Source: Rhynchopus sp. YZ270_cl-10 (lineage: Eukaryota; Euglenozoa; Diplonemea; Diplonemida; Diplonemidae). Taken from it: a stretch of 64,000 nt of DNA. Positions 19,751 to 32,000 of this stretch are shown in pieces; position 1 is the stretch's first letter, and the number at the start of each line of letters is the position of its first letter. Below the pieces are notes generated by a model. That model saw only the letters and a program-made list of their open reading frames with translations. It had not been told where the DNA came from and searched no databases. Where the stretch lies: assembly GCA_964035575.1 (NCBI GenBank), contig OZ037929.1, positions 372,001 through 436,000 of the forward strand, read 5' to 3'. A program made the translations under genes and the position numbers.

Positions 19751-21016
19751 ATTCTGGTAAAGGTTGGATTAAATGGGTTTTGTTTTGGTTTTATGTTTTT
19801 TTTTGATAAAATTGACAACGTATGTAGTCACTTCGCTTTTTTTTCGTGTGATCTGCACGCAATCTATTCTTTTGAAATATCGTGATAGGAACCTGGTATT
19901 CCAATGATGGGGGAAATGAGTTAAAAAAATCGAGACAAAAATAGATAAAAAAAAACCAATTTGGCACATGCTGCCTGAGTAATAAAACAACAACAACAAA
20001 ACGTAGAAATTTCTTTAAAATAAATGAAGCTGTAGTGGACGCCAAACCATACGGGTCCTACGTCCACTTCGTGGTTTTATGTCTGAAATATAAACGACAA
20101 AACAAATGCTAGTTTCAAAGGTACTTTTTGGAGGAAATACTAAATAAAATCCAGATAGTGGTGTGTATTCGAGAGGGTAATTGGTAAGATATACTGTTCG
20201 ATTGTTAATGATAAATCGGAAAGTCGTATATATAAAAAAAACACCCCCCTTCTTAGTTCAGTGTACGTAAATGCCACACCACTGTAGACAACATGACCCA
20301 AATTTTTAAAATATATTTGGGGAAATCTCAAGGAGCTCTGGATGGGGGGGGTCTGGGGGGGAAACGGTGCAGGCCAATAAACCAAAGCAAAAAAAAAAAG
20401 AAAAAAAAATCTCAAGCAAATAATAGTATCACGTGTCTCGCCGAGTAACGTGCCAGCAGTAAAAAATCAACCAAAGAAAAAAAAAACCCAATCGTCAAAA
20501 TAGGGGGGAGGGAGGAACGCTCTCCTTGGAATTTCCTTTTTTTTTTCTCTTTGCCAGAAGTCTTCCCCCCTTAAGACATATGATTCCATAGATGTGTTCC
20601 CTTCTCGTCCCCAGCCCACCCTACCTACACAACGTTGGTCTGTTGATTCCCTGTTGTTTCCAAACACCTCAAAAAGAAAAAAGAAGGGGAAGTAACCGCG
20701 TTTATTAGAGAGTTAGTTTTTATAACAACAAAAAACACCTTCCCATACAATAAAGAGAAGTCAAAGTGCAAAAAAAAAAACGCCTTGCCGTACACCGGGT
20801 GGACGCAGAGCACTGATATCGCAAAGAAATGGGGGGGTTTTCCTATACTACAATTAAAACAGACTCCCTATTGTTAGCTTTCTGTACGCGGTAGATTCCC
20901 GTTTCTTTAGTCTTTCCTCTGCATGTTCCAAGAAAAAAAAGAAAAAGAAAAAATCCTTTTTGGAGTTGCAACTGCATTGCCAGGGTACACTAATCTAACA
21001 GATGGTCAAAAAAAAG

Positions 21017-21133
21017 GGTTGAAATACAAAGCCCTTCTCGTAAACAGTGTACCTTTTGGTATGACCGGGTGTACAGGGTGGACACCCCAACCCATGCAGT
21101 CCTACATCCATTTTCGTGGTTTACATCTTGAGT
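21017..21133 (+). repeat. Family A dispersed repeat, long copy
   Basis: Contains GAAATACAAAGCCCTTCTCG, GTAAACAGTGTACC, GGTGGACACCCC and CCTACATCCATTTTCGTGG in the same order as the other full copies. Confidence 0.78.
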
Positions 21134-21729
21134 TAAAAAAAAAATATCTCAAATAACGCCTTGAAGTAAGGTGTCACCTAAATTTAAAAAAAAAAACACA
21201 CACACACACACAGATGGTGTCCAGAGCGACGCTGCGGCCTTGCGATTAACTAAAACAGCTTGAGAATTTTGAGAGAAAAAACAAATTGGAAAGCCTTGCG
21301 GGGTATGGGGGGGGGATTTTTTTCAAAAAAAAAAAAAAAGAAAGCATATTGCACCCATATAACCCTTCCCTGTAGGGGAGGGGAAAGGGCGAAGTAAAAT
21401 AAAAAACAATAGCGTATCAGAAGAAAACAAAGAACAACAACAAAAAAAAATGGCTTTGAAAAAATACAAAAGCCCTCTCGTGTACAGTGTACCTCAAACA
21501 AAAAAATATATATCCTATACAAGATGAATTATGCTTCTAAGGTGGCATCATCTTGAAAAAAAAAAAGCAAAAAAAAAAAAAAAAAAAAAAAGCATACCGC
21601 ATTTGGTGTGATCACCCAAACGGATTCTCCGTGGTTCCCCCGAAGGTGCTCCGCAAATCTTAATATAGCCTGAAACAGTTCTCCGTGGTTCTCCCGTGGG
21701 TTGTCCGTACCCCCTGAATCACACCAGCA

Positions 21730-21822
21730 TTCGTACAAATTATCGACCGTAAAAAAGGTCGATAATTTCCAGAAAAATTCCGAAAAGGTCGAACATTAGT
21801 ACGGTCAATAATTTGTACGAAG
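21730..21822. repeat. Palindromic element TTCGTACAAATTATCG, copy 1
   Basis: Left end TTCGTACAAATTATCGACC and right end GGTCAATAATTTGTACGAA are inverted, with inner GGTCGA arms. Inverted partner copy at 35908-36003, where the two halves appear in the opposite order. Probable ~95-bp miniature inverted-repeat element. Confidence 0.7.
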
Positions 21823-22173
21823 ACGGTAAAAAAAATATATCCTTGAAAAAAATAAAGAGAGATTGAAAAAAGTGCAACCGCGCTTCTGTTGAAGGGTACC
21901 GGAGAACGCAGTGTACTTCCTTACTCTCCTTGCATTGCACAAACAAAGAAAAAGACAAAAAAAAACAAAAATGGTTAGTAAGATGAACCTAAGCCTCGCG
22001 TGCTTTTAGTCATCTTGAAAAAAAAAAAAAGCATATTTTTTTAGAAAAACCGAATCCTTACAAAAAATGATTTTGTGTCTCACTGTGCACCAAATTGCGG
22101 GGAGGTTTTATTTTTTTGATGATCCATTGAACTAAATATAACTGCGTGACAGCTACAATAACTCTAACAAATT

Positions 22174-22469
22174 CAGGCACTCCGCTAGGTACTAAAGTTC
22201 TGTTGATTGTCAACAGAACTTTTTGAAAATGGGGAAAAAAAGAAAAAAAAAAAAGTTCTGCTAAGTGGTTCAGACCCGTTCTACCTGTCAAAAAAGCTCA
22301 GGAGAAGAAGATATGGAGAGGTGAGTGCTCAAACGTCCCAAAAAAGTCAAAATCGGGCGTTGGTAAAAAAAAAGTTGCGTACCGTGCGCCTGCGGCGCAA
22401 GCATGTACCCCACCAACGTGGACCATCAACAGAATATTTTCAAAATCGGAAATCCTAGCGGAGAGCCTG
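22174..22469. mobile_element. Non-autonomous hAT-type element (296 bp) with 8-bp target duplication
   Basis: Ends CAGGCACTCCGCTAGG and CCTAGCGGAGAGCCTG are inverted with few mismatches. They are flanked on both sides by AACAAATT (22166-22173 and 22470-22477), an exact 8-bp duplication. An 8-bp duplication and a CAG-starting terminus are hAT superfamily traits. No transposase frame. The interior has a GTTCTGTTGATTGTCAACAG hairpin at 22197-22220 and a CCTGCGGCGCAAG motif also seen near 44675. Confidence 0.82.
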
Positions 22470-22754
22470 AACAAATTATCAAAAAAAAAAAAAAAAATAC
22501 CCTCCCAAAAAAAAAAAAACGAAAGGTTTATAAGATGACCCTAAGCCTCTTGCGCGTAGTCAAACCTTAAAACCAATCAAAAAAAAATAAGTACTGCAAC
22601 ATAAGACGGTCTCAATAACAACACGCATAAGATTTATTTACAGTAGCCCAAATCAAACACACGGTGGGGGGGAAATATGTTCCTTCGGAGCACAAAAAAA
22701 TAATTCTCTTTCCAGAACTTCACCTCAGTTTTTTTTTACACCTCCTGTGTTTTT

Positions 22755-22964
22755 GGGTACACGGTGGTCAGTTTGATGTGGGAGAGCGTCAAAAAATTGA
22801 CATTTTTTTGGGAGAGTGTATGCTCTCCCACGGAAGAGCGTCTGGTAGCCACTGGGTGTAGAGACTCTCTCCCAGACGCTCTCTCGTGAGAGAGCAATTA
22901 CAAACCTGTAGTTTCGTCCATTTTTTTGACGCTCTCCCACATCAAACCGGCCAACCGTGTACCC
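22755..22964. mobile_element. Miniature inverted-repeat element with ~43-bp arms
   Basis: Left arm GGGTACACGGTGGTCAGTTT and continuing GATGTGGGAGAGCGTC; right arm is the reverse complement with three or four changes (GACGCTCTCCCACATCAAAC, then GTGTACCC). Inner GAGAGCGTCTGG-type inverted pairs make a longer hairpin. No frame inside and no clear target duplication. Confidence 0.75.
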
Positions 22965-23002
22965 TGCAGTACAATTTTGGGTGATCTACGTATAAAAATT
23001 AT

Positions 23003-23058
23003 TTCATATACTTTTCTATTCTGAATAGAAGGTATAATAGGGTCTAAATGTACCCAAA
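23003..23058 (+). repeat. TATTCTGAATAGAAGGTATAATAGGG repeat (family L)
   Basis: Short hairpin TCTATTC/GAATAGA followed by GGTATAATAGGG. Copies at 26493-26545 (inside an intron of the CCCH gene) and 28545-28600. All in + orientation. Confidence 0.65.
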
Positions 23059-25619
23059 AAGAGAGAAAAAAAAAGGCACACACTTGAGAGAAGGAAATGA
23101 AATAATAAACCTTGGGGTCGGGGGGGGGAGGGGGGCTAAGGGGGCAAAGCGAAGTTGATGGGGTTAAACATAAGACCCATTTTTTTGCCAAGCACACAAA
23201 AAAAGGTGTACTGTACCAACTGATTTTTTTTCCTGAAAATTTTGGAGGAGTTTTTGGTTACTGTAAACACCACCAAAACACTAATAAAACCCCACCAAAT
23301 TTTCAGGCAAAATCAGAATGGCTGGAGAAGAAGAAAAAGGGTCGTATTTAAAAAAAATCAAAGTTTAGTTGCATAGGTGGGCGACATCCGAGGAATGTGT
23401 TCAACCTTTTTATTTTATTTTTTTCAAGAGAGAGAGAGAGAGAGACTGATGGAAAAAAAAAACCTTTAGTTTATTGTTTCAGGGGGGGTACGAATAAGCT
23501 CTGTCAGAAACACAAAAAAAAGCACATTTTATTTTTGATAAATATGAACAACGGGGTGAGCCACAAACACACAGCATTGGGTCACCCCGACCACGTCTTC
23601 CATTACACTTTTCACACTGTACAACAAAAACAATCTGAACAGAGTTATCCACCGCCTAACACAAAAAAAGGTTGAAAATACTTTCACACGAAGTGACAGC
23701 GTCTGACTACATCAAAAGAGGTACCATAAACCAATGAAGATTTATTTTAAAAAAAATCGGTTCACGGTGTTCAAAAATGAGTAATGTCATGCTATGTACG
23801 GGCGATCAGGTTGGGGGTCAGAGTAATCCTCCAAAGAGAATTAAAAAAAAGGGATTTTTTTTTTGTAAGACGAACGTAAGCCTTCACTGTGCTTAGCCAC
23901 TTTTTGAAAGAGAGAGTGATATTGGGAATGGGAGAGAAAAACAAAAAGTCCGCAGCAAAGAAGGTCATCTGGCCAAAGAGGGAGGGAAAAATGGCCAAAA
24001 AAAAAAGGGGGCTGACAACTTTGTCTTTGGATAGGGGCACATTCTTGGGGAATGGAGTGGCTTCTTGTACAGGCGGAGGATATGCTGGTTGACAAGAAAA
24101 ATGGGGGTGTGAAGGATGGGTTTGAAATTATGCCTGACTGGGCAATAAAAGGAAAAGGTTGAAAGATGAATGTACCCACACAGTGCAGGCACATTCACAT
24201 TTACGCAATAAAATGCTACACTCTACGTCTGATCATTTGATCCAAACGGACTACAACAACAAAGAAATAGTAACTCTGATAGGTAAGTAAAAGGGGGGAA
24301 AAAAAGCTTTTTTGAAAACTTGGTTGTATTATGTGTAGACACCCGAGGATGAACTCCACTATTAAAAAGCTTTTTTTTTTCTTTTTCGTTGATTGCTCAA
24401 TTACCCTTGGTGATTGGCAACCGTATCGGAGGAACTATTTCTCCGATACGCTTGGTAGGTAGATAATAACAATTAGTCACCCTATAAAACAAAGTGAAGT
24501 GCGAAAACATGCAAGCAATGCACCATGGTGGTGGGTGACACAGCAGGCACCGAACACTTATACAATAATAATAAAAAGGTAAAATATTTTTGGAATGATG
24601 AATACGCCTGATCTGCTTATTCACCTTTTAAAAAAAAACGCACATCTGTTTTTCGCGAGGGGTGGAAATCAAAAAAATCAAAAAAATGAAAAAAAATGAA
24701 AAATCCTTGAAACAATGAAATGTGTTTGACGCGCACATTCATTTATTTTCAGATTTCCCTAAAAAAGAAAAAAGAAAAAAGAAAAAAGAAAAAAGAAAAA
24801 AAGAAAAATCTTGAAAAGTGATAACGCTCCTGGAGGGATACACAGCCCCTTTTTTCTCTCTCTTTTTGTGCAGAAATATTTTCCAAAAAAAAAAGTACAA
24901 CACTAAGCTGTCTCATCGGAAACTTGGTGAATATTCTACAAAAAAAAAGAAAAAAAAACACACAAAAAACCTTGAAAGATGTATGTGCCTCTCGTGCACA
25001 CACATCGAAAAAGTACCAATCTGTTGTGGGGATACTACTGTGAAAATCTGCGGACACGCGCACCAAAAAAAGAAAAGAAAAAAGCTGGTAAGATGACCTC
25101 AACCCCCTCAATGCTTAGTCACCTCAATCACTATCAAAATAGGAAAAGAGTTGAAGGATAAATATGCTTCACATCTAAAGAGGGGTATTTTTAATGAGTA
25201 ATCGACGAAATGTCTAGTACCGTTAAACTAAAACTGTTGAGGTGAAATAAAAAGAGAAAAGAAAAGTTTATAAGATGAACCCAGGCCTCTCTGTGCTTAG
25301 TCACCTAAAGGGGGAAGGGGAGAAGATGAAAGAGGGTGCAAAACGCCTCTGGGACGCACACACAAAGATTAAAAAAACATAGGGAAATATCAGAGATGAG
25401 CATGAGTGCCTCACTGTGCGCAATTTTATTTCAACTTTTTTTTTTTTTTTTGATAAATTGTTTGGAGTAGTGTAGTTGGGTTGTGTTGCCACAGTTTGTG
25501 CAATCTCCACTGTATTTTTTTTATAAAAAGGGAAAAGGGAAAAAGGGAAGAGCAGTCAATATGACCTTCCCTCACGATGATAAGCTTTGTTTTTTTTTTG
25601 GTATTTCTCTACAGTTTTT

Positions 25620-27560
25620 TTACTGCCCCTGCCCACTCAACGACGACAACTGCGGTCCGAAAGCGAATGGCTGCAAAATGATGATTTTTTTTAAAACAAA
25701 ACTGTTGAAGTAGTGTAGCCTCGGTTGTGTTGCCACAGTGCAAAATCTCCACTTTCCCTTTTTTCCCCTTCCCCTACCATACCAACGCGAGATCGGAAGA
25801 CATCCGCACCAACTCTTGCGACGACACCGAAGACGGCGACCTCCCCATAAACGACGACGACGGTGTCGGTGGAGCTGACCCCGCACCACCACCACCACCC
25901 CCCCCTCCAAGGTTGTTCCCCGACTGCGAGGCCCCGAAGGCGGACGCTGCTGGATACGGCGAATGGATGGGCACCGACAACGGCGTATGCAGAGACTGCG
26001 ACGCCGACGAGCTGAGATGGTCTGCGCTGGACGACCTCCGCAGGCTTCTCTCCTGCGCCTCTCTTCTGCTGGTCGGCATGTACCGCCGCTTTGACGACAC
26101 CTCCCCATCACTGCTAGCCCGCTCCACCATGTCGTCCAACTCCCTCTCCGTCATCTTCGGCGTCCCAGGGTACTCCTGCTCCTCCTCATCCTCATCCTCC
26201 ACGTCCCCTGAGTCTGCCACAATGGTCAACCCACCATCAACACTGCTACGACTCCCACGGCGGGGTCTGCCCTGGTGTGCCAACGGTGTGTTCCCTGCCA
26301 AGGGTGTCATCGGGTGGCCGCTGTTCCCAAAGCAGCTTTTGCTCATAGAGTGAAGGGAAGGGAAACTGTCCAGAGTATCGTCCTGGATGCTAAGGGGTGT
26401 CTGCACTTCAAGGAAGGTGGGGATCGCGAGGTGGTCTGTGAGATGTGGGTTGTGTGGGGGGGGGAGAAAATGAGTAGGAAGTAATATAAGATTGTTTCAT
26501 ATACTAACTATTCTACTGAATAGATGGTATAATAGGGTGCACTATAAGATGAAACTCACCTTTGATAACGATCTGTTCAAATGGGAGGTTGCTTTTTTCC
26601 AGTTTAGACGGTCCTAATCCAATATTTTTTCATATGAGGAAGCAAAAGCCGGTCTTATACCCCAAAGGGTTGTTTTGTGGGGAATAGAAACGCTCTCAAA
26701 AATGCGGTCGAAAAAGGGTGGGGATGTAATATGAGTGGAGAACCGGAGGGTGGTTTAAAAGGAAAATATGTCATACCTTCCTGCTGTCCACCCTGTGTAA
26801 AGCTGTGCAAGGAGTGCTGGGAGTGTGATGAATACAATGATGGTGGCTGCTGCGAGGAAAGCCCAGACAGACTCGACCTTGCAAGAGAATGCAACGATCC
26901 TTGGCTGCCCCGCTCACCAAGCCCCACCACAGGCGACACCGGGTGGATCGCACCACCTCCCAACGCCACACCACCCTCCCCACCAAAGTCACCCATCACC
27001 AGCCCCCCCTTGAGCCTCCTCTCCTGCACACCCTTCTTCTTTTCCTGCACCTTCTTCTTCTTCGCCACCCCTTTATCACTGTTTTCGCTCCGATCCGAGC
27101 TTGGGCACGACCCATTTGGCCCTGTTTCAACCCCAAACCGTTCCTCTCTCGTTTTAACGCTCATTTTGTAACGGTGGATATGGGGGTATGGACAGGAGGT
27201 TCCTCTACTGCAGGAGGTTTGGAAGTAATCGATGCATTTCCGGATGTTTTCTGTCTCGGTTTTCCATTGGAGTTGGCAGATTCTGCAGCGGAGCGTGATG
27301 AAGCCTTTCTTCACTCTTACGTTGTCCCAATCATTGTGAAGGCAGGGACGGTCGGATGAGGTGTTCGGTGGAGCCGGTGCAATCTTCTCCCTCTTCTTTC
27401 TCATCGGAGCTGTGCTAGGGGCCGCAGCTTCTACAGAGGCGTCAGCAGAGCCACCACATCCCATAGGAAATTCCCCTGCACGACCTGACATTGCATCAAC
27501 TGAAGTATCGAGAAGAGATGGAGCGGCAGCAGATGACATTGAAGCTTCAGAAGGCGGCAT
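25620..27560 (-). CDS. CCCH zinc-finger protein, probable RNA-binding
   Basis: 495 residues from three exons: 27560-26777, 26435-25783, 25670-25620. Introns (341 and 112 nt) begin GTATGA/GTATGG and end CACAG/TGCAG; the spliced length is an exact multiple of three, and exon 3 adds only PFAFGPQLSSLSGQGQ. Residues 71-130 hold the ordered core: a CRIC pair at 92/95 after DNVRVKKGFITLR, then a CCCH finger with Cys109, Cys117, Cys123 and His127 (CSRGTSCPYPHIH). The rest is low-complexity, Ser/Gly/Gln-rich and acidic (EDEDEEEQE). Such fingers usually bind mRNA; in organisms with polycistronic transcription they control transcript stability. Start supported by TTTTAATCTTGTTGCAG 15 bases upstream. Both introns contain dispersed repeats (families L and C). 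Confidence 0.88.
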
Positions 27561-27575
27561 TTTTTGTGCTTTTTA

Positions 27576-27577
27576 CT
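27576..27577 (-). promoter_or_regulatory. Splice acceptor before CCCH gene
   Basis: TTTTAATCTTGTTGCAG ends 15 bases before the ATG on the minus strand: a pyrimidine tract plus CAG in the position expected for leader addition. Confidence 0.55.
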
Positions 27578-27794
27578 GCAACAAGATTAAAACGAAAACC
27601 TCGGATATGATAAAAAAAGAGTTGTTGTCGACAATACGACGCTCTGTTTAAAGAAGGGAGAGGAGGAAAAAACAGAAGTTTTTTTTTGTGTGTTGTGTCG
27701 TCTCTTTAGGTGGGAGAGAGGGAGAGAGGGAGACCTTTGGGTTCTGTTGGGTGGGAGTGAGTTGAAAAATGGGTTGTTTATTTTTCAGATTAAA

Positions 27795-27945
27795 AGTGTC
27801 GGTTGTCGTTCCGTCGTCCCCCTTCTTGTTTGATGCGTTGACGCTTCCACACACACTATCTCTCACCTCTTTGGGTGGTGGTGTTGCGGAGCACGGTTGA
27901 GTGAACGACGCGACACTTTCCGCTCACAAAGCAGTGTGCGTAAAA
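27795..27945 (+). mobile_element. AGTGTC-family miniature inverted-repeat element (family D)
   Basis: Begins AGTGTCGGTTGTCGTTC and ends GAACGACGCGACACT (27917), followed by a conserved TTCCGCTCACAAAG..GCGTAAAA tail. Interior TTGACGCTTCCACACACAC and TTGCGGAGCACGGTTG are shared with copies at 34571-34697 (truncated), 59395-59553, 61055-61212 (reverse) and a partial at 18721-18860. No coding frame. Confidence 0.75.
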
Positions 27946-29069
27946 TGGTGTTATTTCCTTTGTTGTTGTTGTTGTTCTTCACTTACTTTGATTCACTTTT
28001 TGACTGACCTGTCGTTTGTTTTTGTTTTGATTTGTTTTTTTGTGTTGCTTTTTGATAACTCTGTTGGTTCAATTTTGCTGCCATTCGGACAGCCTTCGCT
28101 ATATTTTTTGGTAGAAATACACCCAAAAGATGTTTTGTTGCGAAAAAGGGGGTCAATGCCGTGGGCAAAAAAAAATAAATAAAACTGACCGAAACCCGCA
28201 CAGTTTACAGATGCACGCATCTGCAATGGCTAGAAAGCAGGGTGGATGGGTGGGGGGTTTTTTTTGTGCGTTTGCTCTGTCGTTATGTATTTTTTTTTTA
28301 TTTTCGTTTCTTTTCTTTTTGCGCCTCTCTCCTCTTCAGTTCAATACAGCTGAAAGGCTTCGGACACAAAAAAAATGAATGTGCACGGCTCTCAAAATTT
28401 CTCTCGCTCCAACCCTATAACACCAGGAGTTCTTATTGTTACAGAAGCGAGGTGCGTGAACAAAAACATACCGCCAAAAATAAAAAAGAAAAGTTGCAAG
28501 TTGATTACTTACACATCTGACGAGTGTATATTTCAAAAATGATTTCATTTGGTTCTATTCTCCTGAATAGAAGGTATAATAGGGTCTAAATGTACCCATT
28601 CTTCAAAAATACTACTATTTTCTCAAAAAAAAAAAAGACACCAGTTTTTATGACCAAAACGGCAATCACCTTGTAGAAAAACACAACACCTTTTACCTCC
28701 CACAACAAAAAAATTTTCCCCTCCTTTATTTCCCTACAGCAACTTTTCATATGAGTAGTTTTGGTCTCCCTTTTTTGGAAGTTTCATCACAATATTTTCT
28801 TTTTCTTTTTGTCTTTTTGTTGGGTTGACAATCGCTTGATGCATACTGGTATAACTAATGATTGCATCGACATTCATCAGAGCTCCGTAACTCAGATATC
28901 ACTCAAATATCACCCCAAAAGGGCCAGGACACTTTTTTTTTCGTTCTTCTTTTCCTCCCCTTTGCATAGAAACATGACAGTTTTCTCACAACGTCGTCCA
29001 AAAAAAGGTGGGGTAAAGCTAATAGTGTGAACACCTGTCTGCCGGACGCACAAAAAAAAAACATAATCT

Positions 29070-32000
29070 TTACTCCTCCGCCACCTGATCGTCCTTCTCT
29101 GTCTCGCCCTCCTGCTGGACCTCTTCCAAGCACATAGGCATTTCTGCCGCGTCAGGCAGCACCACATCACCTGCCTTGTCTGTGTAGATGATGATCTTCT
29201 CCACTGCGGCGTTCACTGCTGCCTGGATGCCTGCAAGGTCCAGTGTGTCAATCGCGTTGTTGAGGTCGCCTTCTCTCGTGTTCAGAGAGGGGTTCGTGGG
29301 CTGTGAGGTGAAATGGTGGGTGGGAACGAAAAAGTTATAAAAAAGGGGGGCTATGGTGAGTCACGCTTCGTCACCTAAGAAGAAAGAATAGGTTAAAAAG
29401 ACGAAGCTTCTCGTTGCTTACCTTTTTTTGATCACAATTTGTGTCGAAATAAAATATGAAAAATGTAATAATCGTCTGAGGTGGGAGTGGTAGTTATTGA
29501 TGTAGCCCCCCACTGGGATGAAAATCCCTGTAAAGGAAGATGTGACCGACATACCTTGAAGACAGTGCAGCAGTCTGCTGTCCCGTACAGCTTTGTCAGG
29601 GAGAAGAGGTCGAGCTTTTCGCAGATGTCGAGAATGTCATTCTTCGCGAACGTGAGCAGCGGACGCAGCACAAACATGTTCGTTCTCTTGTCGAGCGCAA
29701 CCATGTTCGACAGCGTCTGGCTCGCCACTTGGCCGAGGTTGTCACCCGTACACAGCGCAGAGTAGCCATTTGCCTCTGCCACACGCTCCGCAATCTGAAA
29801 CATATACACCCTGTACAGCACGGTGCGCAGGGACGGCGACACCCCCTTCGTCCTTGCGATGATCTCCTGAATACCAGAGAACGGCACCACGTAGAGGGGC
29901 TCGGTCTTGGACGACTGGTGTTCGTTCAGCTTTTGTGCGATTCTGCGGATTTTGAGGACAACTTCCTTGGGCACATACGGGTAGCCGTCGAAGTGGATGT
30001 AACCCACCTGGCATCCACGGTTGATGGTTTTGTACGAGGAGATGGGACTGTCGTGGCCACCAGAGAGAAGGCTGAGAACACGGTTTTTGTTTTGTTGTTG
30101 CGGTGTGTTGCGGCGACCTGATTTGTCGGGTTTGTCGATTCCGTCAGGGAGGCCACCAGCTCCGGTTGTTACATCAGACTTTTCGTAGACCAGCGCGCAG
30201 TCCTGACGCATTCTCGTCTCAATGCTGACGTCCGTCTGCCTCAGGTTGATGGTAACACCTTTCTGCAGTCCTGCCACAACGTGAGCCGCATCTGCCTGCC
30301 TCTCACCTTTGAAGCTGATTGTCTCAAAATGCTTTTTAAACTCATCAGAGTTGACCCCAAGGAAGATGTGTGCCCCGAGCACCGTCTGGATCTTATCACT
30401 CCCAATAGGAAAGTTTTTGTCGGTCCTCTTAAACTTCATTCCAAACGTGAAAATGCTCTTTTCCTTATGGTCTTGCAGGGCACGGTTGAAATAGCTTCTG
30501 AAGAAGGAGCGGTACAGCTCGTTCTCCAATGCGTCAACGGTAGGCGGGATGATGTTGAGCGGGGTGATGGTTGCGATGCCGTTGATCCCGGAGAGGACCG
30601 GGAGGAGCTCCTGGTATTCGGTTCTGCTGAAACGGTGCACCGGGGGTGGGAGAGCGGGGTGCAGACGGATGCCCTTAGGTTTGCGCTTTTTGACGATATC
30701 TCTGTGCTCGGGGGCAAGCGTCATGAGAAGGATAAAGCCAGCGTCGGGGAAGCCAGCAGGAGACACTGCGGTCAACCCTGCAGGCCATCCTGAGAGCGTG
30801 CGGAGCTTGGTGACCAGGTTGCTGATCTGTTGGCGTTCGTATTCACGGCGTTTGCCGCCTTTCAGGCAGAGCTCGCCAAGAGAGAGGGAAATGGCGTTGT
30901 AGCTTGTAATCTCATCGATGTCGACGGCAACAGGGCTGGGTCCGACCAATTCTTTGATTTGCGCGACAAACCGTGCGGCCTGTTCAGGCTCGCTCCGGGA
31001 GACCATTTTGTGCTCCTCCTCGCTGACACCGTCGATCATCACCTTGACGACCTTCCCCTCCGCGACCTTGCGTTTCTTAGGTGCCTGGTCCTGTTCGGTA
31101 GGCGCCGCGTCGTCGCGGTCCCGCACCTTCTTCCCCCGGTGCATTCTCGACTGCTCATCCTCATCTTGCCTGTAATGATCCGTCTTCTTCAACTTCTTGA
31201 GACTCTCATTTTGCATTAATTGGAGCTTCTCAAAAATCGGCTTCAACGTTGCAAGCAAAAAATCAACGTCACCCTCTTCAAGATACGCACTGAAGGAGAA
31301 CCGCACGGCACTGAAGTACGAGGTGTTGTGGATACCGATCGAGCTGAGCACGTGGCTTGGGGTGTTCGACTGGCTCGAACACGCCGAACCGGAGGAGACA
31401 CGAATGCTGTGCTCCCCGAGAAGGGTCACAAAATGCGCCGCTTGGAGTCCAGGGAACAGAATATTCACGATACCAGGCACGAAATCGCCGAGGGAAGAGG
31501 TGCACGGAGGGGAGAGAATGTTCATGCGAATTTTTGCCTCTTCTGCAGCCGCCTCTACACGCTCTGTGAAGTACCCCGCCAAACGCTTCATCTTTGCAAA
31601 ATTCTTCGGAATCGCCGCCACTGCGACTTCTGCTGCCAGCACCCCCGCAACATTCGATGCCACATCATCCGTCGCTTTCAACACTTTTTGCGAAATAATC
31701 GCTTCCGGACCCTTTGTCAAAAACACCGCACCGCTTCTCTTTGGCCCACCCACTTTATGAAACGAAATTGTCAAAGCATCTACCGGAACGTTCCCCTTAT
31801 GCGACGCATCAATCGGGATTTTCCCAAACGTCTGAATACAATCTGCATGATGCACTGCATTTGGACAATGCTTCTTAAGGGTCTGATTCAGAACCTTCAT
31901 ATTGTTGGTCGCACCCACCTCGCTGTTTCCATGCTGTGTGCTCAGAAGCGCGATCCGATCGGCGTGCTTCTCCAAAAGCCCCTCCAAAGCCTCCAGATCA

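Larger units (their letters stand above)
17724..25619. other. 7.9-kb gene-poor repeat field
   Basis: No gene supported on either strand. It is a patchwork of short repeats: family A hairpins (18560, 19412, 19637, 21017, 21449), family B (21971, 22526, 23866, 25086, 25266), family C (19254, 24313, 25450), a CCTCTCGTG hairpin with a different stem (18115-18150, 24974-25012), the inverted elements at 21730-21822, 22174-22469 and 22755-22964, a partial AGTGTC-family element (18721-18860), and a CT dinucleotide run (18500-18530). Homopolymers are abundant. Confidence 0.7.
27561..29069. other. Spacer between ThiI fusion and CCCH genes
   Basis: No gene. Holds the inverted-repeat element 27795-27945, family L repeat 28545-28600, a diverged GTTGACAATCGCTTGATGC unit near 28823 and a short hairpin-type repeat at 29020-29050. 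Confidence 0.6.
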
